Positions 25,086-32,878 of a DNA stretch of 64,000 bases are shown here, in pieces. Made by a program: the position numbers and the translations under genes. The first letter of the stretch is position 1. Each line of letters opens with the position of its first letter. The DNA comes from Luteibacter sp. Sphag1AF (GTDB lineage: Bacteria > Pseudomonadota > Gammaproteobacteria > Xanthomonadales > Rhodanobacteraceae), in assembly GCF_014192715.1 (NCBI RefSeq), contig NZ_JACHYH010000001.1, forward strand, positions 558,001 to 622,000. Reading direction: 5' to 3'. The notes below the pieces were generated by a model. It searched no databases, was not told where the DNA came from, and saw only the letters and a program-made list of their open reading frames with translations.

Positions 25086-26966
25086 ATGCCACCCCCTGGC
25101 CGTACGGGCGGACGTCGTCCCGAACCCACGCCTCCATTGGGGATGCGCGAGAGACTGGGCGCACTGTCCAACGTGCCGCCCTTCCTCAGGGCCATCTGGA
25201 AAACCAGTCGCACGCTGACCCTCAGCAACCTGTTCCTGCGGCTGCTGCGCGCGCTTCTGCCGGTGATCACGCTGTATGTGGGCAAGCTCATCATTGATGA
25301 GGTCACCCATCTCATTGCCTCGGGCATCCGCCACGAAAGCCCCGCCACATGGATCACCAGCGGTGACCTCAATCACCTCTGGGCGCTGCTCGGGCTCGAA
25401 TTCGCGCTAGCGGTGGCTTCCGATCTTCTGGGCCGGCTGGTGTCGCTGGTGGACTCGCTGCTGTCGGAGCTATACGCCAACAACACCAGTGTCGAGCTGA
25501 TGGAGCATGCGGCCAGCCTCGATCTGGAGGACTTCGAGGATGCCGACCTTCAGGACCGCCTGGACCGCGCACGTCGCCAGGTCGCCGGACGCAGCGGACT
25601 TCTGTCGCAACTGTTCGGCCAGGCGCAGGACATGGTCACCATTGTCAGCTTCGCAGTGGGCCTGGCTGTCTATGCGCCCTGGCTCATCGTGCTGTTGCTG
25701 GTCGCACTGGTGCCGGCGTTCCTTGGCGAAATGCACTTCAACGCCAGAAGCTACGCGGTCAGCTACGAATGGACGCCGGAGCGCCGTGAACTGGACTACC
25801 TGCGCATGGTGGGCGCCAGCACGCAGACCGCGAAAGAGGTCAAGAGCTTCGGACTCAACCATTTTCTCATCACCCGCTATCGCCAGCTCTCGCTGGCCAT
25901 GTACGCCGCCAACCGGAAGATTGCCGTGCATCGCGCAGCGTGGGGTGGCCTGTTCACTACCATCGGCACGCTCGGTTACTACGCCGCCTATGCGCTGATT
26001 GCGTGGCGCACCGTGCGCGGCGACTTCACCATTGGTGACCTGACCTTTCTTTCCGCGTCGTTCCGTCGCCTGCGCACGCTGCTGGAATCGCTGCTCACGG
26101 GCTTCTCGCAACTGGCCGGACAGGCGCTCTATCTCGACGACCTGTTCTCGTTCTTCCGCATTCAGCCCGAAATCCTCTCACCTGCCGATCCGCGCCCCTT
26201 CCCCGAGCCCATCCGCGAAGGCTTCCGCTTCGAGGATGTGGGTTTCAAATATCCGGGAGCGGAGCGCTGGGCCGTGCGCCATCTCTCTTTCACGTTGCGG
26301 GCGGGCGAGGTCCTGGCGCTGGTGGGCGAAAACGGCGCAGGCAAGACCACCATCGTGAAGCTGCTCTCGCGGCTGTATGACCCGGACGAAGGGCAGATTC
26401 TTCTCGACGGGCATCCGCTTTCCGAATACAACCTGGACGAGCTGCGCTCGCACATCGGCGTGATCTTCCAGGACTTCGTGCGCTACTACCTGCGGGCAGG
26501 CGAAAACATCGCCGTCGGCCGGATCGAGGCACGCGATGACGAGGAGCGCATCCGCGATGCGGCAGAAAGAAGCCTCGCTGACGCGGTGATCGAGCGCCTG
26601 CCCAAGGGCTACGACCAGATGCTGGGCAAGCTGTTCAAGGGTGGCGTGGATCTTTCAGGCGGCGAGTGGCAGAAGATTGCCATCGCCCGCGCGTACATGC
26701 GCGCAGCACCGCTGCTTGTGCTGGACGAACCCACGGCCGCGCTCGATGCGCGTTCGGAGTACGGCGTGTTTCAGCGGTTCAAGGATCTGTCGCACGGAAA
26801 GACCGCCGTCATCATCTCGCACCGCTTCTCCACCGTGCGCATGGCAGATCGCATTCTCGTGCTTGGCCACGGCAAGGTGATGGAAGTGGGAAGCCACGAC
26901 GAACTGCTGGCACAAGGCGGTCACTATGCGGAGCTCTTCGAGCTGCAAGCCGCAGGCTACCGTTGA
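25086..26966 (+). CDS. ABC transporter, fused permease-ATPase
   Basis: A protein of up to 626 residues. An N-terminal ABC-exporter membrane domain (six helices, about 45-340) is fused to a nucleotide-binding domain with Walker A GENGAGKTT (about 415), signature LSGGEWQKIAIARA (about 523) and Walker B LLVLDEPTAALD. The half-size exporter would work as a homodimer. Substrate is unknown; bacteriocin, lipid or drug export are all possible. A second ATG at 25143 starts closer to the first conserved residues. No ribosome site is obvious for either. Confidence 0.85.
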   Translation: MPPPGRTGGRRPEPTPPLGMRERLGALSNVPPFLRAIWKTSRTLTLSNLFLRLLRALLPVITLYVGKLIIDEVTHLIASGIRHESPATWITSGDLNHLWALLGLEFALAVASDLLGRLVSLVDSLLSELYANNTSVELMEHAASLDLEDFEDADLQDRLDRARRQVAGRSGLLSQLFGQAQDMVTIVSFAVGLAVYAPWLIVLLLVALVPAFLGEMHFNARSYAVSYEWTPERRELDYLRMVGASTQTAKEVKSFGLNHFLITRYRQLSLAMYAANRKIAVHRAAWGGLFTTIGTLGYYAAYALIAWRTVRGDFTIGDLTFLSASFRRLRTLLESLLTGFSQLAGQALYLDDLFSFFRIQPEILSPADPRPFPEPIREGFRFEDVGFKYPGAERWAVRHLSFTLRAGEVLALVGENGAGKTTIVKLLSRLYDPDEGQILLDGHPLSEYNLDELRSHIGVIFQDFVRYYLRAGENIAVGRIEARDDEERIRDAAERSLADAVIERLPKGYDQMLGKLFKGGVDLSGGEWQKIAIARAYMRAAPLLVLDEPTAALDARSEYGVFQRFKDLSHGKTAVIISHRFSTVRMADRILVLGHGKVMEVGSHDELLAQGGHYAELFELQAAGYR

Positions 26967-26970
26967 TAGC

Positions 26971-26998
26971 GGACGCATGTAACACGTTACATGCGTCC
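26971..26998. repeat. Perfect 13-bp inverted repeat after the ABC gene
   Basis: GGACGCATGTAAC (26971-26983) and GTTACATGCGTCC (26986-26998) pair perfectly with a 2-bp centre. It starts 4 bp past the ABC transporter stop. There is no T run, and a 2-nt loop is too tight for an RNA hairpin, so it reads more as a protein-binding palindrome than as a terminator. Confidence 0.6.
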
Positions 26999-27031
26999 AT
27001 GATGTTCCCGCATTGTGACGAATCCTAAGGA

Positions 27032-27049
27032 ATGTCACAGGGTCGTCAC
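27032..27049 (+). promoter_or_regulatory. Candidate Pho box
   Basis: ATGTCAC-AGGG-TCGTCAC is a direct repeat of 7-mers with a 4-bp spacer, the exact 7-4-7 geometry of the PhoB Pho box (consensus CTGTCAT-N4-CTGTCAT, GTCA core kept in both halves). It lies about 88 bp upstream of the TonB-receptor start of the phosphate operon. It overlaps an inverted TGTGAC-N14-GTCACA arrangement, whose significance is unclear. Confidence 0.5.
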
Positions 27050-27136
27050 GAAACATACATCCCTTGATGAAAGCATCCCCGGCTTCACGACGGCACGTGC
27101 CGCACGCACGCCCGTCAATCATCAGGGGATTGCTAC

Positions 27137-29485
27137 GTGCTGAAGAAATCGATGCTCGCGCTTGCTTTGGGTATGGCGCTGTCTGGTTCTGCCTGGGCAG
27201 ATACCACGCAAGACACCACGGCCACGACCACCGACACGAAGGACAAGGCACGCAATGCTGCCACCGATCTGGACGCTGTGTCGGTCATTGGCAGCGGCGA
27301 GTCGCGCCAGGTCCAGCGCATTCGTCCGAAGGACCTCAACGTGCTGCCGCCCGGCACCAGCGTGCAGAAAGCGCTGAACATTCTTCCCGGCGTCAATGCT
27401 CAGTCCATCGACGCGCTGGGCCTGAACGAACAGTCCCTGACGATGAGCCTGCGCGGGTTCAACTCCACGCGCCTGGGCTACACGCTGGACGGCCTGCCGC
27501 TTGGCGACAGCGCATACAACAACTACAACGGCCTGAGCATCAGCCGCGCGCTGATCTCCGAGAACCTGGGCGGCGCCGCACTGGCTGGCGGTATTGGCGC
27601 ACTGGGCACCGCATCCACCAGCGACCTCGGCGGTACGGTGGAATACACCACCAATGATCCGGCCAAGGTCATGGGTGCACGCGTCAGCCAGACCTTCGGC
27701 AGCGACAACACCAAGCGCAGCTTCGCCCGTTTCGACAGCGGCGAATACAACGGCTTCTCGATGTATCTGTCTGGCATGCGCGCCACGTCGGACTTGTTTA
27801 CTGACCAGTCCGCGTACAACCAGTCGACCAACAAGCAGTTCAACGGCAAGGCCGTTTACGACTTCGGCATGGGCCGCATCACCGCATTCGTCGATACCTC
27901 GCGCATGTCGCAGGCCGACGACTTCTATCTGTCCAAGAGCGAACTGGCCCGCGGCCTCGGCTGGGATTGGGGCGGTTACGCTCCGAACTGGACGAGGGCT
28001 GTCGGCAAGGCGTACTGCAACACCGCCACCCTCAACGCCAAACTGTGCGACAACAGCGGCGTGGATAAAGACGCCGATGGCGCCTTCACGGCGGGCCAGA
28101 TCCTTCGTTCCGACGATCTGTATTACATCGCCGGCGACCTCTTCCCGACCGACACGGTAACCGTGCACGCGCAGGTCTACCATCACGAAGATGCAGGCGA
28201 AGGCCACAACTGGACCAGCGGTACGTGGTCCAACAAGGGCACGCCGCAGGCCCTTCCGCTGGCCTTCCGCAACACCCTGTACGGCATCAACCGCACCGGC
28301 GCGATCCTCTCGGCAAGCTGGGAAGTGGGCAACCACCACATTGAAGGCGGCGTCTGGTACGAGAACAACAACAATACGTCCTCGCGCTACACCAGCGCCG
28401 TAACCGGCCCGCGTGACCTCAGCAGCCCGACGAAGGAACAGCCGGACGTCGGCGTGTTTGCCCAGCGCACGCTCGTGATGACCCGCCAGGCATACCTGCA
28501 GGACACGATGAAGTTCCTCGACGATAGCCTCGTCGTCGATGTTGGCGTAAAGAGCCCGCACTCCACCGCGAATGCCCGCGCACTGCCGGGCGTTGCGAAG
28601 ACGCCCATCCTGCCCACGTCCAACAATCAGTTCTCCACGGGCAAGCTTTCCGCCAGCAAGGCCTTCCTTCCCGAAGCCGGCGTGCGTTATCGCATTGCGC
28701 AGGGACAGGAAGCTTTTGTGAGCTATGCGCAGAACATCGCCATGTTCCAGGGTGGTCCCAAGCTGGGTCCGCAGGCCGTGAGCCAGGCCACGTGGGACAG
28801 CCAGGGCAGCCTGCAGCCGGAGAAGTCCCGCTCGCTGGAAGCCGGCTACCGCATCGAACGCGACATGTTCCAGGCCTCCGCAGCCGCCTATAAGGTGCGC
28901 TTCGACAACCGCCTGCTTCAGTACAACCCGTGCGACTCGCGTCAGGCCGTGGGCCCGACGTGCGGCAACCGCTTCTACAACGTCGGCGGCGTTGACAGCC
29001 ACGGTGTCGAGCTTACCTTTGTGTGGACGCCTGCCACGTACTTCCAGTGGTACAACTCCGCGTCCTTCAACCGCTCCACCTATGCTAACGATTACGTGCA
29101 GGCCGGCGTGGTGCAGCACACGAAGGGCAAGATCCAGACCGATACGCCGACAAAGCTTTTCGCCAGCGAAGTGTCGTTCAACTATGCCGGCTGGTTCGCA
29201 TCGCTGCGCGGCAAGTACACGGGCAAGCGTTACTACACCTACACCAACGACCAGAACTTCGGTGGCTACACCACCTTTGACCTGGGTGCAGGTTTCGACT
29301 TCGGCGCAACCGAATGGGCCAAGGACGTTCGCCTCTCGCTCAACGTGACCAACCTCACGGGCAAGCGTTACGCCAGCAACCTTGATTCCAGCGCATTCCT
29401 CCCGTCGGATCCGGCCGGCACGGCTTATGTGTTCCACGCCTCGGCTCCCGCTCAGGTGTTCGGTACGCTCGACATTCGTTTCTAA
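27137..29485 (+). CDS. TonB-dependent receptor, phosphate-ester operon
   Basis: A 782-residue outer membrane receptor with signal peptide (MLALALGMALSGSAWAD). Plug motifs include DLDAVSVIGSGESRQ, SVQKALNILPGVNAQSID and LTMSLRGFNSTRLGYTLDGLPL; the barrel ends in FGTLDIRF. It is immediately followed (12 bp) by a phytase-like esterase, so uptake of a phosphorylated organic compound is inferred. A GTG start at 27137 follows AGGGGA with 7 bases of spacing; an ATG lies at 27152. Confidence 0.88.
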   Translation: MLKKSMLALALGMALSGSAWADTTQDTTATTTDTKDKARNAATDLDAVSVIGSGESRQVQRIRPKDLNVLPPGTSVQKALNILPGVNAQSIDALGLNEQSLTMSLRGFNSTRLGYTLDGLPLGDSAYNNYNGLSISRALISENLGGAALAGGIGALGTASTSDLGGTVEYTTNDPAKVMGARVSQTFGSDNTKRSFARFDSGEYNGFSMYLSGMRATSDLFTDQSAYNQSTNKQFNGKAVYDFGMGRITAFVDTSRMSQADDFYLSKSELARGLGWDWGGYAPNWTRAVGKAYCNTATLNAKLCDNSGVDKDADGAFTAGQILRSDDLYYIAGDLFPTDTVTVHAQVYHHEDAGEGHNWTSGTWSNKGTPQALPLAFRNTLYGINRTGAILSASWEVGNHHIEGGVWYENNNNTSSRYTSAVTGPRDLSSPTKEQPDVGVFAQRTLVMTRQAYLQDTMKFLDDSLVVDVGVKSPHSTANARALPGVAKTPILPTSNNQFSTGKLSASKAFLPEAGVRYRIAQGQEAFVSYAQNIAMFQGGPKLGPQAVSQATWDSQGSLQPEKSRSLEAGYRIERDMFQASAAAYKVRFDNRLLQYNPCDSRQAVGPTCGNRFYNVGGVDSHGVELTFVWTPATYFQWYNSASFNRSTYANDYVQAGVVQHTKGKIQTDTPTKLFASEVSFNYAGWFASLRGKYTGKRYYTYTNDQNFGGYTTFDLGAGFDFGATEWAKDVRLSLNVTNLTGKRYASNLDSSAFLPSDPAGTAYVFHASAPAQVFGTLDIRF

Positions 29486-29497
29486 GGAACAATCACC

Positions 29498-30991
29498 ATG
29501 CGCGGATGGATCTTCTCGCTGTCATTGCTGCCGTTGCTGGCACTGGGAGCGGAGTTCGACCGTCCGCACCTGAGTGATGCAAAAGGCGACATCACAGCCC
29601 GGATTGGCGGCATCACTGCCGTCAATCACGGGCTGGTTGCCACCGGTCGCCTGCCGGCAGGCACCGTGGATTTCATGGGCGACACACTGGGGTCATTCTC
29701 GTCCCTGGCCGTAGACCGCCACAGCTGGAAGCGTGTGGGCGACCACTACGAAGGCACGCTGTGGACACTTCCGGATCGGGGTCGCAATGATCCGGGTGCC
29801 GGCCTCTTCTACGACTATGCAGCACGCCTTCACCGCTTCCGCATCAAGGTCACGCCATATAGCGGCGCGGATCTTCCCGCCTCAACGAAGTCGCAGCGTC
29901 AGGTCGAGATCATTCCCGACGGCGGCCTGGAACTTCACGATTTCAACGGCAAGCCGTTTACCGGAGCAGAACCGGGAGCCGGTGTTGTCGTGCAGAACGG
30001 TATCACCCTTCCCGCGCCAGCCAGTGGCACGGGTGCTGGCAAAGTGTCGATGGATGCGGAGTCACTTCAGTTTACGGCCGATGGAAGCTTCTACATCGGC
30101 GATGAGTACGGCGCGAACGTGTTCTTCTTCGACCCCAAAGGCAAGCTCAAAGGCGTGATCGTTCCGCCGGTTGCCGTGGTGCCTCGTCGTGACGGCAAGC
30201 TGGACTTCAATTCGCTGAAGCCACCGCAGACCGGACGCCGCAACAACCAGGGCGTGGAAGGCATGTCGCTCTCACCCGACGGCACGCGGCTGTTCGTGGT
30301 GTTGCAGAGCGCGCTGATTCAGGACACCGCAACCGGTGAAGCCAGCGGCCGCTCCAACACGCGTGTGATCGTCTATGACGTCAGCCGCGATCCGACGCCA
30401 AGGCAGCCTGTGGCGCACTACGTGGTGCAGTTGCCTGTGTACAACGACAAGGGTGACGGCAGTCCGGCCAATCGCACCGCTGCACAGAGCGAAGTGCGTG
30501 CCATCGACAACCAGCGTTTTCTCATGCTCGCGCGCGATGGCAACGGACTGGGCAGCGACAACGGCAAACCGATCGTCTACAAGGCCGTGCTTCTCGTAGA
30601 CACATCCACTGCCACCAATCTCGCGGGTGGCACGTACGAAACCTCCACCACGTCCGTCCTGCGCAAGCCGGATCGCAATGATCTGGTGGAAGGCATCACG
30701 CCTGCGCCGTGGGTTGAGCTGGTCAATCTGCTCGCGCCTGCACAACTTTCGCGTTTTGGCCTCAACGTGAGTACGTCGCCGAAGAACCAGCCGCTCACGC
30801 TCTCTGAAAAATGGGAAGCGATGGACCTTCTTCCAATGAGAGATCCATCACACCCGGATGACTATCTGTTGCTTGTCGGTAACGACAATGACTTCATCGC
30901 TCGCCACTGTGTGATGCAGGGGCAGGCATGTGATTCGGACTTCGACAACGACAGCATGATCCTTGTCTATCGACTCACGCTGCCTCACTGA
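29498..30991 (+). CDS. Esterase-like activity of phytase family protein
   Basis: A 497-residue secreted protein (signal peptide up to about residue 18) of the phytase-like (PF13449-type) beta-propeller family. Recognisable parts are DTLGSFSSLAVD, YEGTLWTLPDRGRN, MDAESLQFTADGSFYIGDEYGANVFFFDPKGKL and GRRNNQGVEGMSLSPDGTRLFVVLQSAL. Members probably hydrolyse phosphoesters outside the cytoplasm. It is coupled to the TonB receptor upstream, a pairing often seen in Proteobacteria. Confidence 0.85.
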   Translation: MRGWIFSLSLLPLLALGAEFDRPHLSDAKGDITARIGGITAVNHGLVATGRLPAGTVDFMGDTLGSFSSLAVDRHSWKRVGDHYEGTLWTLPDRGRNDPGAGLFYDYAARLHRFRIKVTPYSGADLPASTKSQRQVEIIPDGGLELHDFNGKPFTGAEPGAGVVVQNGITLPAPASGTGAGKVSMDAESLQFTADGSFYIGDEYGANVFFFDPKGKLKGVIVPPVAVVPRRDGKLDFNSLKPPQTGRRNNQGVEGMSLSPDGTRLFVVLQSALIQDTATGEASGRSNTRVIVYDVSRDPTPRQPVAHYVVQLPVYNDKGDGSPANRTAAQSEVRAIDNQRFLMLARDGNGLGSDNGKPIVYKAVLLVDTSTATNLAGGTYETSTTSVLRKPDRNDLVEGITPAPWVELVNLLAPAQLSRFGLNVSTSPKNQPLTLSEKWEAMDLLPMRDPSHPDDYLLLVGNDNDFIARHCVMQGQACDSDFDNDSMILVYRLTLPH

Positions 30992-31021
30992 CGCCATCCC
31001 ACCTGCAAGGAACAAGTGCGC

Positions 31022-31900
31022 ATGAAGAAGTCGCTCGTCAGCTCGTTGATTGTCGCCGCCGCGCTCGCCGGCACCGCTGCACATGCCGCCAACGCACCGG
31101 CTGCTGTCGACAGCAAGGAATACAAGGTTCTGCTCGATCCTTCCCGCTTCGCCAGCAATCCGGCTTCAGCGACATCCACCCTGCTCAGCGATCTGTCCAT
31201 CCGTCTGTCCAACCTTGGGTTCGACAAGACCGTGACCGGCAACTTCACGGCCAGCAAGCGCGACACCGTGCAGTATCTGGACACCGCCGGCACCTGCGCT
31301 GTTCGCAGCAATGGTTACGCCGTGCGCTTGCGCAACGGTGACGATACGGACATCCAGTTCAAGTTCTCGCATCCGGACGAAGAACTCTCCGCCGCCACCG
31401 TCGTAACGGGCGCAGGCAAGAAGGCCAGCAGCAAGCTGGAAACGGATGTGAGCCCGGCCAACCTGGTGTACTCGCACTCCACCAAGCAGAACCAGGCCGA
31501 CACCGGCGCCCCGGCCAAGGTCAGCAACCTGATCACGGAATTCCCGGGTGCTTCCACCCTCAGCACCTACAGCAGCCAGTCGCTGGTTCCGGTCAACGGC
31601 CTCACCATCACGCAGCAGGAATACGAAGGCCCGGTGTCCGACATCGGCGCGTCGAAGGCCAAGTTCACGGTCTCACTGTGGTACGTGGGCACGAGCAACA
31701 CGCCTGCGCTGGCCGAGCTGTCCTTTGAAGTGGCTGCCGACAGCAGCTCCTACTTCACCACGCCGGTCCTGACCCGCTCGCAGACGCTGATGAAGGCGAT
31801 GAGCAGCCTCAGCGGCTGGACCCTGAGCCCGTCCACCACCAAGACGGCATGGGTCTACAACTACGCGTCCTCCGCGTACCCGAACGGCTTCTGCAACTGA
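31022..31900 (+). CDS. Secreted CYTH-like (triphosphate-tunnel) protein
   Basis: A 292-residue protein with a signal peptide (VSSLIVAAALAGTAAHAAN). The mature part resembles a CYTH/triphosphate-tunnel domain: SKEYKVLLD (EYK, part of ExExK), VQYLDTAGT near 83-91, basic RSNGYAVRLRNG (95-106), IQFKFSHPD (111-119) and SKLETDV (138-143). CYTH enzymes act on triphosphates or polyphosphate, so polyphosphate or nucleotide phosphate handling outside the cell is inferred. The family match is partial. AAGGA upstream supports either ATG 31022 or an in-frame GTG at 31016. It is third in the phosphate operon. Confidence 0.65.
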   Translation: MKKSLVSSLIVAAALAGTAAHAANAPAAVDSKEYKVLLDPSRFASNPASATSTLLSDLSIRLSNLGFDKTVTGNFTASKRDTVQYLDTAGTCAVRSNGYAVRLRNGDDTDIQFKFSHPDEELSAATVVTGAGKKASSKLETDVSPANLVYSHSTKQNQADTGAPAKVSNLITEFPGASTLSTYSSQSLVPVNGLTITQQEYEGPVSDIGASKAKFTVSLWYVGTSNTPALAELSFEVAADSSSYFTTPVLTRSQTLMKAMSSLSGWTLSPSTTKTAWVYNYASSAYPNGFCN

Positions 31901-31908
31901 TCGACCCG

Positions 31909-31942
31909 ATGACCGGAGCCCGCGAGGGCTCCGGTCATTTCT
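31909..31942 (+). terminator. Terminator of the phosphate operon
   Basis: ATGACCGGAGCC pairs with GGCTCCGGTCAT (12 bp, 6-nt loop), followed by TTTCTT. It lies 9 bp after the CYTH-like gene stop. Its right arm overlaps the stop region of the opposite-strand lipoprotein gene, so it may serve both converging transcripts. Confidence 0.75.
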
Positions 31943-32393
31943 TCAGCACCATGGGCACATCGACCGAACGGGGCTCCCCGTCAACGACCATGTCGAGCCG
32001 GATGATCGAATCGGCGCCCAGTTCATCCACGGCCTTCGTGCCCTTCGGGAACTCCCAGTTGAGGTTGAGCAACGTCGGCCCCGTGATCGGCTTGCCTTCG
32101 TAGTCGGCGTCTTTCGGCGCGATGCTCTGCCCGTGCAGCACCCAGCGCGCACGCGTGATGCTCACCGTGTGTTTGCCTGGTGACAGCGTGATGGCCGGAT
32201 GCAGCGTGATATCCGACTTCGCCACGACCATGACCGGCATGGTGATGCGCCAGTCTTCACCGCCCAACGCATAGCTGCCGTCCGCCCCTTCGATCCAGTC
32301 CTGGGGCATGTACACCCGCTGCCGGAATCCGCAGGCAGCGATCAGCATGACCAGGGCAAGCATTGTCAGGCGCATTACCGGGAAGGTTTTCAT
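31935..32393 (-). CDS. Lipoprotein of unknown function
   Basis: A 152-residue predicted lipoprotein: signal MKTFPVMRLTMLALVMLIAAC with lipobox LIAAC. The mature part begins GFRQRVYMPQDWIEG and is beta-rich (LSPGKHTVSITRARWVLHG, WEFPKGTKAVDELG). No family recognised. Its 3' end overlaps the terminator of the opposite operon. It is the only gene between the phosphate operon and the Oar-like receptor. Confidence 0.7.
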   Translation of the reverse strand: MKTFPVMRLTMLALVMLIAACGFRQRVYMPQDWIEGADGSYALGGEDWRITMPVMVVAKSDITLHPAITLSPGKHTVSITRARWVLHGQSIAPKDADYEGKPITGPTLLNLNWEFPKGTKAVDELGADSIIRLDMVVDGEPRSVDVPMVLKK

Positions 32394-32878
32394 GGCCCCA
32401 AGCGTACCTGAGGCCGGGCCAACGGCCACGGCAGAACGAAGACGAAAGTTGCTGGCCGTTTAGCACGATCCATAAAAGGCGCCCCTGGCCGTCATCGCGG
32501 AGGCCTTTTCGGGTGGCCGGGCGAAAGTTTTTTGATCTTTTTCTTACGGTCAATTCAAGCCACCCAAAACGTGCTTCTCGTCGCCTTGCGTTCTCATTTA
32601 GATCGACATAAATAGCGGTTCAAAGCCAATTATGTGTTGCTTTGCAACACGCACCCAGGACGTCTGGACGTCTGCTTTTCCTTCCCGCAGTGCGTCTGGA
32701 CACGAAGAAAATTGTGCTGTACATCTTCGCCACAGCCTATTTGGATCGTGACAAATAGGCGTTTCATGAGGTGACGGTTCCGGGTACGCGCTTTGGCGGC
32801 GAGGGGGAAGTTTTGCCCGTCGTTCGTGCGGCCCGGTGATCGCACCGTTTCGGGGCTTACGACACATTCGGGGAAGGC
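32394..32878. other. 485-bp non-coding region with inverted repeats
   Basis: No credible gene is visible. The region contains a 7-bp palindrome GTGTTGC-TTT-GCAACAC (32634-32650), a tandem 8-bp repeat GGACGTCT (32658-32673), and a 9-bp inverted repeat GCCTATTTG-N8-CAAATAGGC (32735-32760). It is visibly richer in A and T than its neighbours. It probably holds the divergent promoters of the lipoprotein and the Oar-like receptor and their operators. Confidence 0.55.

Noticed and set aside
27014-27039. TGTGAC-N14-GTCACA as a CRP-type site
   Set aside because: The arms match half-sites but the spacing is far too long for CRP/FNR; the overlapping 7-4-7 repeat explains the right half better.
27122-29437. 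A 771-residue open frame antisense to the TonB receptor of the phosphate operon
   Set aside because: It is the GC-rich shadow of a clear receptor; its protein lacks any recognisable domain and has the repeated Val/Gly/Ala bias of antisense frames.
32658-32673. Tandem GGACGTCT as a CRISPR-like or phage element
   Set aside because: Only two direct copies of 8 bp with no spacers and no cas genes nearby.
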